DNA of 32,244 nt from Saprospiraceae bacterium (GTDB lineage: Bacteria > Bacteroidota > Bacteroidia > Chitinophagales > Saprospiraceae), in assembly GCA_027011385.1 (NCBI GenBank), contig JALVAD010000186.1:1-32244 (forward strand). The letters run 5' to 3'. Position 1 is the first letter of the stretch, and each line of letters begins with the position of its first letter. Under the pieces are notes generated by a model. That model made no database searches. It saw nothing but the letters and a program-made list of their open reading frames with translations, and was not told the DNA's origin. This document shows, piece after piece, positions 9,801 to 18,538 of this stretch. Position numbers and translations under genes: made by a program.

Positions 9801-12800
9801 CTTTTGATAATGCATTTACTAATACTGAGACAAAAGATATATTAACCAAAGTTGCTTCTAACTCTCATTTGGCTCCGGGTGCACCTGCTTATTCACTTCT
9901 TGACAAAGATTTGGCAGATAAAATAGTCAATCTCTATCTTTGCCCTATAGACCCGGGCAGTACTGCTAAAGCCTACTTTAATAGAGATGGAGCAATTGAC
10001 ATTCTCGATATTGTACCTATTGGCAATTGTCCGTATCCAGATGGTGTAGAGATAAGCTTTACCATTGAAGCTTTAAGAGAACTCTCTTTTCCTGCCGGCA
10101 CTCCGGTCACGTTTTATTTCAATAATCCTGAACTTTTTGGAGCTACTCCCATTTCAACCTGGATAATGCCCTGTGCTTTGACAGCAGGAGAAATTGATAC
10201 TTTTACTGTAATACTACCAGTTAATACAGCCGGAAATATCTTTGCCGTTCTCAATGATGATGGCAGCCAATCTCCTCCCATACAGTTTCCTGTCACCGGT
10301 ATTGAAGAACTTGCATATTCCAACAATATAGACAATCAGAGCATTTGTCTTGATGATATAGCGACTCTTCAGGCATTGAAATATACCACAACTCCCAAAC
10401 CTATCTGCGATACACTTGTGATATACACTATAAATGTATGCAATATCAGTGAAGTCGATGCTTTTGGTGTGAAAGTTAAGGATATTCCCCCCGATGATTT
10501 TGTTTTAGTTGGTACTATCTTCAATGACAATGGATGTGCTACCGATAATGGCGGGGTTTATGATATACCTGCCGGATGTTGTATATCTCTTACACTTACT
10601 TATGGCGTGGCTAATGCTGCCAATGGTTACTACGGAAATCAGGGAGTACATCTTGATGGACCTTCGGGGCAAGATTATATAGATTTTGATGGTAGCACTA
10701 CTACTTCCGAAGATGTAATTATTGACGGTACATTGGATTGTCCTTCGACGAATATTGAATTCACAAAAGAAGTAAATATCTATCAATCTTGTGATGATGC
10801 CTTTGTGGTTTATAAGTTTTCTATTAAAAATGAAATGAATATTCCTTTACAAGGACTTGTTTTTACGGATATATTATCCGATCCTTGTGTCTGGGCTTTT
10901 GAACCTTATCTGCTGGAGGGGTTAAGCATTGGTAATAGGGATATTGACGGCAATACGGCTAGCTTTGTTATTGATGAGATTCTCCCTGATACTACTGCAA
11001 CATTTTATTTGGATGCAGCTTTGAATTCTTGGGAAATGAGCGGAATTTTATCTAATACCGCCACTCTTGAAAATGTTCCTGATCCTGATAATGGTGGATA
11101 TAGAACCCTAACTTCCAATACAGTTTCCACAGATATCACAACTACTCCTACAATTATTTTACCGGATACGATATTCGCACATCAGGGGGATGAAATAGAT
11201 TTGGGAATCAACTCTACTGATTCGATTAGTTGGACAACATCTGGAGATGGTATTTTTACTGACAGCAGCAGCAATAAAACGAAATATATTCCAGGAGTTC
11301 AAGATTCACTTGACCAACAAGTGTATTTGTTCGTCTCCATAAAATCTGACTGTGGGGAAACAGGAAAAAATATTGTAATAATTTTTGAGCAATGTAGCTT
11401 GTCATTTACTTCGTTTAATATTGGAGATTGCAATGACAATGGCACTCCCTCCGATAATACCGATGATACTTATGAAGTGACTTTTAATATTTTCGCCTTA
11501 AATCCAGGTTCAAGTAACACTCTTAATGTAAAAGACAGCACCAAGACTTATGGACAGTTCAGCTACATTAGCCAAGGAAAGATAACGCTTCCTGCTGATG
11601 GATTGGATTATAATTTGGTGTTTGAGGATAGTGAAGTACCGGGTTGTACAATTCAAAAAACGGTAAGCCAACAAAGTTGCTCAGATAAACATTCAAATTA
11701 TTTTATGTCCACTTCCGGTTCTGATACAAATGATGGTACTAGCGAAGTCAATGCTTGGGCAACATTTGAGCATTCATATACTATAATGAAAGGAGGAGAT
11801 ACTCTTACGATTTTAGATGGCACATATTTCCAAGAGCTATACCCACCTGTTAAGTTATCAGGTAGCGAACATTCTTATACTATGTATAGAGCAAAGAATC
11901 CCGGAAAGGTTATTCTAGCACCTACCTCTATTGGCGATGATGAGATGGAAGGAGTGATTTATGTTTTTTCTAATATCTCGAGGGGCATAACATCCTACAT
12001 TCATTTTGATGGATTATTTGCAAAAGGTGTTGGGGAACATTCTGCAATCAGTATTGCGAGTATGGATTTTGCAACTGAGGAACAGATGACTCATCATATC
12101 ACATTAACAAGATGTGGCGCAATGGGCTCTGCTCTTGGGACAAATACAGATGCCTTTGATATTGGGTCTGTCAGAGATATATTGGTTGAAGATTGTTTTG
12201 CTTTTGGCTTCGGTCGTAAAGCAATGCAGCTTTATGGAGCTAAAAGGATTACAGTTAGAAGAATGATTGTCAGATACGATTGGTGGCAAGGACATAAATA
12301 TAAACCGAGTGATCCTAGAGTAAATCTCTCCGCATACAATACAATTGGGGCTACACTAGAAAATATCATAGCAATGGACGCAGGTCCTCATCCTGCTTCT
12401 ACTTCTCCGGACAGAGCAGGATTAGTGGCTAGTGGCAATCAGGGTGGAGGTACAGCGATTGATGGTAGCCGGGATGTGAATTATCTGGGCTGTATTGTTT
12501 TTAATAATAATGAATTTGCAAAAGGGCTAAATGCTGTTGAAGTAAATGGAGGAACAGGTTCTCCTGTCAAAAATTTATTATTTAAAGATATCGTAATTTA
12601 TGGCGCTGATGCAGGGTTCAATATCCACGATAATGTCGATAGTATCCGTTTAGAAAACATCACTTCAACTCATAATACACATATTGGAATCAGAGTAAAT
12701 CCATATCCCTCTTATACTATCTCAAACGTAAAAATTGATAAGGTGGTTTCAACAGACAATAAGTATGATGGCATATATTGGAATGAAGATATGACTCACG

Positions 12801-13432
12801 TTGAACTAAGTAATTCTACATCTGTAAGAAATGGTGAAGGAGATGATATCGAAAGCCAGTACGAACCTGAAATCAAATACTTACCTATCAATAAACCTGT
12901 AATGGGATTTGAAAGGGGAGGAATTGTCAGAAATAAATATATCGACGGAGTTTTGACGGAAGAGTCCCTATGGCCTTGGCCTTATGAAAAAGTCATTAAG
13001 GGATTTATGTGTAAAGAGGAATACTTGCAAGAAATTGCAGACAGTATCAATCTGTATGAAGGCACTAATATTGATTATGTCCCCGGATTATGCAAAACCG
13101 ACAGCTCTATTACCGGATATATTTGGTCTTATTTAGGAAATCCTTGTCCTGATACTATATGCGACAATTCAGTCAATACCGGAGATATTTTCTCGAAGAG
13201 CCAAACCAATATTGAAATCTATCCCAATCCTGCTCATAATCTAATATATATTAAAGCCAAACTTCCCTTAGACACAAATCATTATAATATTTATGATATT
13301 TGCGGTAAAAAGCTTAAATTTGGGACTATTATCGCCGGTAAGATAGATATTTCAGATTTTAGCCAAGGGGTATACTTTGTCAGAATCCAAAATAACCAAA
13401 AATTCTTACTTGGGAAATTTATTGTATTATAA
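6818..13432 (+). CDS. Giant surface protein: LRR - SprB-like repeat - vWA - dockerin-like loop - DUF11-like - beta-helix - T9SS type A sorting domain
   Basis: Signal peptide; 23 x LTNIDGLSKITSIGGDL units; 'TPPYTYDWSG...GEYSITVSD' (SprB-like); 'DIVILNDVSGSVD...STDGES' (vWA MIDAS); 'YFMSTSGSDTNDGTSEVNAWATF' beta-helix start; C-terminal 'IEIYPNPAHNLIYIKA...QGVYFVRI'. Confidence 0.9.
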   Translation: MTYLRVAFTFILGFIFSIILYSQDVELYTQADVDAFDPNTTMISGNLTIGNKYYYLDPINDLSNLSNLTSISGYLDISGNNVLTNIDGLSKITTIGKDLNIRSNKVLTNIDGLSKITSVSGVLHIIDNNKLTNIDGLSKITSVSGLFINFNDALTNVHGLNNITSIGKDLFISGNAALTNVHGLSKLSSIGKDLDISWNSVLTNIDGLSKITSIGRDLEIDKNNALTNIDGLSNITSIGGNLNISNNDALTNIDGLSKLTFIGRSLHIIGNNVLTNINGLSKLTSNIGYLGIKDNAVLTNIDGLSKLTLIGNVLNVSRNNKLTNLNGLINITSIGGDLNISSNDALTNIDGLSKLTSIEGDLRISDNDALTNIDGLSKITSTSGYLNIYYNVALTNIDGLNKLTSIGGDLRIIGNNVLTNLDGLNKITSISGHLYIYDNNKLTNLDGLSKLSSIGRALHIIGNSVLTNIDGLNNITSIRENLVVLKNIALTNIDGVGKLTSISGDLEIINNNVLTNLNGLNKLTSIGGDLRIGGNNVLTNLDGLSKLTSIGRGLYIYRNNMLTNLDGLSKITSIDGYLSIYGNDALTNIDGLNKLTSIGRDLAIIGNNVLTNLDGLSKITSIGGYLNIHSNNTLADCCGIQGILSTLSAIGEQIYIYDNPSECSSKDKILESTCEINTNILTFPSCIDAENGSLQITVNRYDTIPFYYKWERIEDSAMGSGSSLDNIFIVENLKGGTYNVTVTTPAPDTVIKTGIVLNQILGSVFEIIEITTTNSSNGYNNGSITIKTAGGTPPYTYDWSGVSSGSQNGIADNGYTINSLAQGEYSITVSDNVVNQQSVTVSLLDETVPVFPCTEPLDIVILNDVSGSVDAIEYRESKQFFVDFLNAANIGTNTDESRAAIIEWSDGGSQKIQIPITGDIAILQDYISYTRAFDGNTSPHQAMSFGKDYLDSVGRADVEKVIILSTDGESNQVSPSLIALADKFKAAGYHIVTIAFDNAFTNTETKDILTKVASNSHLAPGAPAYSLLDKDLADKIVNLYLCPIDPGSTAKAYFNRDGAIDILDIVPIGNCPYPDGVEISFTIEALRELSFPAGTPVTFYFNNPELFGATPISTWIMPCALTAGEIDTFTVILPVNTAGNIFAVLNDDGSQSPPIQFPVTGIEELAYSNNIDNQSICLDDIATLQALKYTTTPKPICDTLVIYTINVCNISEVDAFGVKVKDIPPDDFVLVGTIFNDNGCATDNGGVYDIPAGCCISLTLTYGVANAANGYYGNQGVHLDGPSGQDYIDFDGSTTTSEDVIIDGTLDCPSTNIEFTKEVNIYQSCDDAFVVYKFSIKNEMNIPLQGLVFTDILSDPCVWAFEPYLLEGLSIGNRDIDGNTASFVIDEILPDTTATFYLDAALNSWEMSGILSNTATLENVPDPDNGGYRTLTSNTVSTDITTTPTIILPDTIFAHQGDEIDLGINSTDSISWTTSGDGIFTDSSSNKTKYIPGVQDSLDQQVYLFVSIKSDCGETGKNIVIIFEQCSLSFTSFNIGDCNDNGTPSDNTDDTYEVTFNIFALNPGSSNTLNVKDSTKTYGQFSYISQGKITLPADGLDYNLVFEDSEVPGCTIQKTVSQQSCSDKHSNYFMSTSGSDTNDGTSEVNAWATFEHSYTIMKGGDTLTILDGTYFQELYPPVKLSGSEHSYTMYRAKNPGKVILAPTSIGDDEMEGVIYVFSNISRGITSYIHFDGLFAKGVGEHSAISIASMDFATEEQMTHHITLTRCGAMGSALGTNTDAFDIGSVRDILVEDCFAFGFGRKAMQLYGAKRITVRRMIVRYDWWQGHKYKPSDPRVNLSAYNTIGATLENIIAMDAGPHPASTSPDRAGLVASGNQGGGTAIDGSRDVNYLGCIVFNNNEFAKGLNAVEVNGGTGSPVKNLLFKDIVIYGADAGFNIHDNVDSIRLENITSTHNTHIGIRVNPYPSYTISNVKIDKVVSTDNKYDGIYWNEDMTHVELSNSTSVRNGEGDDIESQYEPEIKYLPINKPVMGFERGGIVRNKYIDGVLTEESLWPWPYEKVIKGFMCKEEYLQEIADSINLYEGTNIDYVPGLCKTDSSITGYIWSYLGNPCPDTICDNSVNTGDIFSKSQTNIEIYPNPAHNLIYIKAKLPLDTNHYNIYDICGKKLKFGTIIAGKIDISDFSQGVYFVRIQNNQKFLLGKFIVL
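7058..8710 (+). repeat. 23 tandem 72-bp (24-aa; one 23-aa) leucine-rich repeats
   Basis: Hand-parsed units from NVLTNIDGLSKITTIGKDLNIRSN to NVLTNLDGLSKITSIGGYLNIHSN, followed by the CCGIQ...ECSS cap. Confidence 0.92.
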
Positions 13433-13467
13433 AATTAGGCTTTTGCATCTTTGAAAATATCAATATT
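13433..13467 (+). promoter_or_regulatory. Truncated leader of the second LRR gene (AATTAGGCTTTTGCATCTTTGAAAATATCAATATT), lacking the TAnnTTTG core
   Basis: Matches the leaders of 6818 and 18539 only from ATTAGGC onward; directly abuts the stop codon of the preceding gene. Confidence 0.6.
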
Positions 13468-16400
13468 ATGACTTACCTAAGAATAGCATTTACCCTTATA
13501 TTAGGATTTGCCCTTTCCACTATACTTTATTCTCAAGATGTAACGCTCAGAACCCAAGCAAATGTAGATGCTTTTGACCCCAACACAACTACGATAAGCG
13601 GTAATCTTACTATTGGTGAAATTAATAGCTCTGATCCTATTACCGATTTGTCAAATCTATCAAACCTCACCTCTGTTGGTGGAGATTTAAAAATCTATTA
13701 CAATTATAAACTAACAAATCTTGATGGGCTAAGCAAGCTCACTTCTATTGGTGAGAATTTAAATATTAGTTACAGTAATGTATTAACAAATCTTGATGGG
13801 CTAAGCAAGCTCACTTCTATTGGTGAGAATTTAGATATTAATTACAATAATGCATTAACAAATATTGATGGGCTAAACAAGCTCACTTCTATTACTGGAG
13901 AGTTAAAAATCATTAGTAATAATGTCTTAACAAATCTTAATGGTCTAAGTAATATTACTTCCGTTGATGGGAATTTCGATATAGTTAGTAATGATGTATT
14001 AACAGATCTTGATGGACTAAGCAATATCACTTCCGTTGGTGGATATTTAGATATTAGAGTTAATATTGTATTAACAAATATTAATGGACTTAGTAATCTC
14101 ACTTCCGTTAGTGGATTGAGTATTTCCAGCAATGATGCATTAACAAATCTTGATGGGCTAAATAATATCATTTCCATTGATGAGTATTTAAATATTAGTA
14201 ATAATAATGTATTAACAAATATTGATGGACTTAGTAATCTCACTTCCGTTAGTGGATTGAGTATTTCCAGCAATGATGCATTAACAAATCTTGATGGGCT
14301 AAGTAAGATTACTTCCATTAGTGGAGGATTGAGTATTTCCAGCAATAATGCCTTAATAAATCTTGATGGGCTAAGTAATCTCACTTCTATTGGAGTACAT
14401 TTAACGATTATGGAGAATAAAGTCTTAACAAATATTGATGGTCTAAGTAAGCTCACTTCCATTGGGGAAAATTTGTATATTTCTAGCAATAATACACTAA
14501 CAAATCTTGATGGGCTAAGTAAGATATCTTCCATCAATGGGGATTTAAGTGTTTATGGCAATAATAAACTAACAAATCTTGATGGGCTAAATAAGATCTC
14601 TTCCATTGGTGGGTATTTACTTATTTGGAACAATTATGATTTAATAAATATTGAAGGACTTAGTAATCTTACTTCTATTGGTGAGTATTTACTTATTGAA
14701 GGAAATGATGTGTTAACAAATCTTGAAGGACTAAGTAATCTCACTTTTATTGGTGGGAATTTAGATATTAGAATCAATCATGCACTAACAGATTGCTGTG
14801 GTATTCAAGAAATATTATCTACACCCGGAGCAATTGGAGGGCAAATCAACGTTTATAATAATCCTTCAGAATGTAGTAGTAAGGAAGAAATATTGGAATC
14901 TTGTTTCAATATTACTATTTTGGTTTTTCCTCCTTGTCTAGATGCCGACAATGGCTCTTTACAGATTACAGTCAATGGATATGATACAATTCCTTTTTAT
15001 TACAAGTGGGAAAGGATAGAAGATAGTGCTATGGGTAGTGGAAGTAGTTTTGATAATATTTTTAATATAGAAAATCTAAAAAGCGGAACTTATAATGTCA
15101 CAGTTACCACGACCGCACTCGATACTATTATAAAAACCGGAATTGTTTTAAATCAAATATCTGGCTCTCTATTTGAGATTATTGAAATCACAACCACTAA
15201 TAGCTCCAATGGGTATAATAACGGAAGCATTACAGTAAAAATAGCGGGTGGTATACCACCTTATACTTATGATTGGTCAGGAATATCTACAGGAAGCCAA
15301 AGCGGAATTACTGGTGATAATTATACTATTATCAACCTACCACAAGGGGAGTATTCTATAACAGTATCTGATGATGTATGGAATCAACAAATTGTAGAGG
15401 TATCACTTCTAGATGAGACAGTCCCTGTGTTTCCTTGTACAGAACCACTTGACATAGTCATTCTCAACGATGTTTCTAGTTCTGTAGATGCAACTGAATA
15501 CAGAGAGTCTAAACAATTTTTTGTCAATTTTCTTAATGCAGCAAATATCGGTACAAATGCTAATGATAGCAGAGCCGCTATTGTTGAATGGTCTGATGGT
15601 GGCTCTCAGAAAATTCAAATACCTATTACAGGAGATATTGCTACTTTACAGGATTACATCTCTTATACCAGAGTATTTGATGGTGGTACATCACCACATC
15701 AGGCATTGAGTTTTGGTAAAGATTATCTTGACAGTTTTGGACGTGCAGATGTAGAGAAAGTAATAATTCTTTCTACTGATGGTAGACGTAACCAGATATC
15801 TTCATCTTTGATAGCATTGGCGGACAAATTAAAAGCTGCCGGCTATCATATTATCACAATAGCTTTTGATAATGCATTTGCAAATAGTGAGACAAGAGAT
15901 TTATTAACCAAAGTTGCTTCCAACCCTCAATTGGCTCCTGGTGCCCCCGCATATTCACTTCTTGACGAAGATTTAGCAGATAGAATTGTCAAAATCTATC
16001 TTTGTCCGATTGACCCGGGAAGTACTTCTACAGCATACTTCAATAGAGATGGAGCAATAGACATCCTCGATATTATGCCTTTTGGAAATTGTCCGAATCC
16101 CTATGGTGTAGAGATAAGTTTTACCATTGAGGCCTTAAGAGAATTGTCTCTTCCTGCCGGAACTCCTATCACTTTTTATTTCAATAATCCTGAACTTTTT
16201 GGAGCTACTCCCATTTCAACTTGGAGAATGCCATGTGCTTTGGCAGCAGGAGAAATTGATACTTTTTCGGTAATATTACCCGTTAATACCGCCGGAAATA
16301 TCTTTGCAGTTCTCAATGATGATGAAAGCCAATCTCCACCTATACTGTTTCCCCTCACCAATATTGAAGAACTTGCATATTCCAATAATATAGACAATCA

Positions 16401-18048
16401 AAGTATTTGTCTTGATGATAAAGCAACTCTACAGGCTTTGAAATATACTACAACTCCCAAACCTATCTGCGATACACTTGTGATATACACTATAAGTATA
16501 TGCAATATCAGTGAAGTAGATGCTTTTGGTGTGGTAGTTGAGGATATTCCTCCTGATGATTTTGTTTTAGTGGGCACTATCTTCAATGACAATGGATGTG
16601 CTACCGATAATGGCGGCATGGTTTATGATATTCCTACCGGATGTTGTATTTCTCTTACACTTACATATGACGCTGCTAATGCTATCAATGGTTATTACGG
16701 AAATCAGGGAGTAGATATTGACGGATCTTCAGGGCAAGATTATATAGATTTTGATGGTAGTACGACTACTTCCGAAGATGTGATTATTGACGGCACATTG
16801 GATTGCCCTTCGACGAATATTGAGTTCACAAAAGAAGTAAATATCTATCAATCTTGCGATGACGCCTTTGTTGTTTATAAGTTTTCTATTAAAAATGAAA
16901 TGAATATTCCTCTACAAGGGCTTGTTTTTACGGATATTTTACCCGATCCTTGTGTCTGGGCTTTTGAACCATATCTACTGGAAGGTTTAAGCGTTGGCAA
17001 TAGGAATATTGATGGCAATATGGCAAGCTTTGTCATTGATGAGGTTCTACCTGATACTACTGCAATATTTTATTTGGATGCAGCTTTGAGCTCTTGGGAT
17101 ATAAGTGGAATTTTATCAAACACCGCCGCTCTAGAAAATGTTCCTAATCCTGATAATGGTGGGTATAGAACCCTAACTTCCAATACAGTTTCCACAGATA
17201 TCACAGCTACTCCTTCAATCATTATACCGGATACGATATTTGCACATCTTGGGGATGAAATAGATTTGGAAATCAATTCTACAGATTCGATTAGTTGGAC
17301 AACATCAGGAGATGGTATTTTTTCCAACAGCAGCAGCAGTAAAACGAAATATATTCTCGGAGCTCAAGATTCGATTGATCACCAAGTGTATTTGTTCATC
17401 TCTATAAAATCTGACTGTGGGGAAACAGGAAAAAACATTGTAATTATTTTTGAGCAATGCCGTTTATCCATTACATCGGTAAATATTGGTGATTGCGATA
17501 ATAAAGATACTCCCTTGGAAAATACAGATGATACTTATGATGTTACTTTCAATATCTCAGCTATAAATCAGGATACCAATGTTACTTATACGGTAAAAGA
17601 CAGCACTAAGAGTTATGGTCAATTCAGCTACAATAGCGAAGGAAAGATAACGCTTCCAGCTGATGGATTGGATTATACGTTGGTGTTTGAGGACAGCGAA
17701 ATATCAGGTTGTACAATTCAAAAAGTGGTAAGCCAAAAAAGTTGTTCGGATAGTAATATAAAAAAACTGCTAATCGATATTCCAAATATTTTTACACCGG
17801 ATGACGATGGATACAATGACAAATGGTACGTGAAAATATCAGACCAAAGATTAAAAATACTCTCTTGCAAAATCTTTGATAGATGGGGTGAATTGGTTTA
17901 TTTTTCTGAAAATGATAATCATTTTTATTGGGATGGCCGGTTCAAAAATCGTAAAGCTATGCAAGGTGTGTATGTTTATGTTATTGAATATGCTATTGAT
18001 AATGGGAAAACGGTAACTGTAGCAGGAGATTTGACATTGATAAGATAG
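13468..18048 (+). CDS. Paralogous giant surface protein: LRR - SprB-like - vWA - DUF11-like - T9SS type B (CHU_C/gliding-motility C-terminal) domain
   Basis: Same architecture as 6818-13432; C-terminus 'IPNIFTPDDDGYNDKWYVK...KIFDRWGELVYFSEN...WDGRFKNRKAMQGVYVYVIEY...VAGDLTLIR'. Confidence 0.92.
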   Translation: MTYLRIAFTLILGFALSTILYSQDVTLRTQANVDAFDPNTTTISGNLTIGEINSSDPITDLSNLSNLTSVGGDLKIYYNYKLTNLDGLSKLTSIGENLNISYSNVLTNLDGLSKLTSIGENLDINYNNALTNIDGLNKLTSITGELKIISNNVLTNLNGLSNITSVDGNFDIVSNDVLTDLDGLSNITSVGGYLDIRVNIVLTNINGLSNLTSVSGLSISSNDALTNLDGLNNIISIDEYLNISNNNVLTNIDGLSNLTSVSGLSISSNDALTNLDGLSKITSISGGLSISSNNALINLDGLSNLTSIGVHLTIMENKVLTNIDGLSKLTSIGENLYISSNNTLTNLDGLSKISSINGDLSVYGNNKLTNLDGLNKISSIGGYLLIWNNYDLINIEGLSNLTSIGEYLLIEGNDVLTNLEGLSNLTFIGGNLDIRINHALTDCCGIQEILSTPGAIGGQINVYNNPSECSSKEEILESCFNITILVFPPCLDADNGSLQITVNGYDTIPFYYKWERIEDSAMGSGSSFDNIFNIENLKSGTYNVTVTTTALDTIIKTGIVLNQISGSLFEIIEITTTNSSNGYNNGSITVKIAGGIPPYTYDWSGISTGSQSGITGDNYTIINLPQGEYSITVSDDVWNQQIVEVSLLDETVPVFPCTEPLDIVILNDVSSSVDATEYRESKQFFVNFLNAANIGTNANDSRAAIVEWSDGGSQKIQIPITGDIATLQDYISYTRVFDGGTSPHQALSFGKDYLDSFGRADVEKVIILSTDGRRNQISSSLIALADKLKAAGYHIITIAFDNAFANSETRDLLTKVASNPQLAPGAPAYSLLDEDLADRIVKIYLCPIDPGSTSTAYFNRDGAIDILDIMPFGNCPNPYGVEISFTIEALRELSLPAGTPITFYFNNPELFGATPISTWRMPCALAAGEIDTFSVILPVNTAGNIFAVLNDDESQSPPILFPLTNIEELAYSNNIDNQSICLDDKATLQALKYTTTPKPICDTLVIYTISICNISEVDAFGVVVEDIPPDDFVLVGTIFNDNGCATDNGGMVYDIPTGCCISLTLTYDAANAINGYYGNQGVDIDGSSGQDYIDFDGSTTTSEDVIIDGTLDCPSTNIEFTKEVNIYQSCDDAFVVYKFSIKNEMNIPLQGLVFTDILPDPCVWAFEPYLLEGLSVGNRNIDGNMASFVIDEVLPDTTAIFYLDAALSSWDISGILSNTAALENVPNPDNGGYRTLTSNTVSTDITATPSIIIPDTIFAHLGDEIDLEINSTDSISWTTSGDGIFSNSSSSKTKYILGAQDSIDHQVYLFISIKSDCGETGKNIVIIFEQCRLSITSVNIGDCDNKDTPLENTDDTYDVTFNISAINQDTNVTYTVKDSTKSYGQFSYNSEGKITLPADGLDYTLVFEDSEISGCTIQKVVSQKSCSDSNIKKLLIDIPNIFTPDDDGYNDKWYVKISDQRLKILSCKIFDRWGELVYFSENDNHFYWDGRFKNRKAMQGVYVYVIEYAIDNGKTVTVAGDLTLIR
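13705..14778 (+). repeat. 15 tandem LRR units (13 x 24 aa, 2 x 23 aa)
   Basis: Hand-parsed from YKLTNLDGLSKLTSIGENLNISYS to DVLTNLEGLSNLTFIGGNLDIRIN. Confidence 0.92.
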
Positions 18049-18058
18049 TGATATAATG

Positions 18059-18434
18059 AGGTGTATTTCATTTTTTCGCGTTTTGCAATACTGCCCTCTA
18101 ACTCCCTGTTTCTTCGCAGACTTCGAAACCGGGAAAACCGCACCCCGCATTTCCCTCCGCAATTCCCTTGATAAGCGAGTGTCTCTGACCTCGCTTCTTG
18201 CAAAATGCACTACTCCTGTGCTGATGCACAGGTTCTTTCACTATCAAGTGAGATCTACTCACTTGATTTTTGATAAAATCAAAACCATTCAATCATCCCC
18301 CTATCATTGTTCGTAACAAAGTGAAGAAAAATTATAAGGGGGAGAGCAGGGCATTTGCGGGATGGTAGAGGGGGCGGTTGTGCCAATAAACAGTAGTGTC
18401 AATCTGTAATGAAAAAAAAAAATGAGATGCACCT
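18059..18434. mobile_element. Fold-back/MITE-like element, copy 2, with TAATG target-site duplication
   Basis: Ends AGGTGTATTTCATTTTTT ... AAAAAATGAGATGCACCT (imperfect TIR); TAATG at 18054-18058 and 18435-18439; core hairpin CTCCCCCTAT...ATAAGGGGGAG. Confidence 0.72.
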
Positions 18435-18450
18435 TAATGATGGAATAAAT

Positions 18451-18500
18451 ATATTTCTTTATATTTTTTTGTAACTTTGATTCATTATTAGGCTTTTGCA
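18451..18500 (+). promoter_or_regulatory. Conserved promoter/leader module (TAACTTTG at 18472-18479; ATTAGGCTTTTGC)
   Basis: Near-identical to 6722-6791. Confidence 0.6.
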
Positions 18501-18538
18501 TCTTTGAAATTATTGAAATTAACGAAAATATCAATATT

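Noticed and set aside
18056-18316. 86-aa + strand ORF and overlapping - strand ORFs (17851-18210, 17976-18203, 18098-18292) after the second LRR gene
   Set aside because: They lie in or across the fold-back element copy 2; its palindromic nature creates open frames on both strands and there is no family signal.
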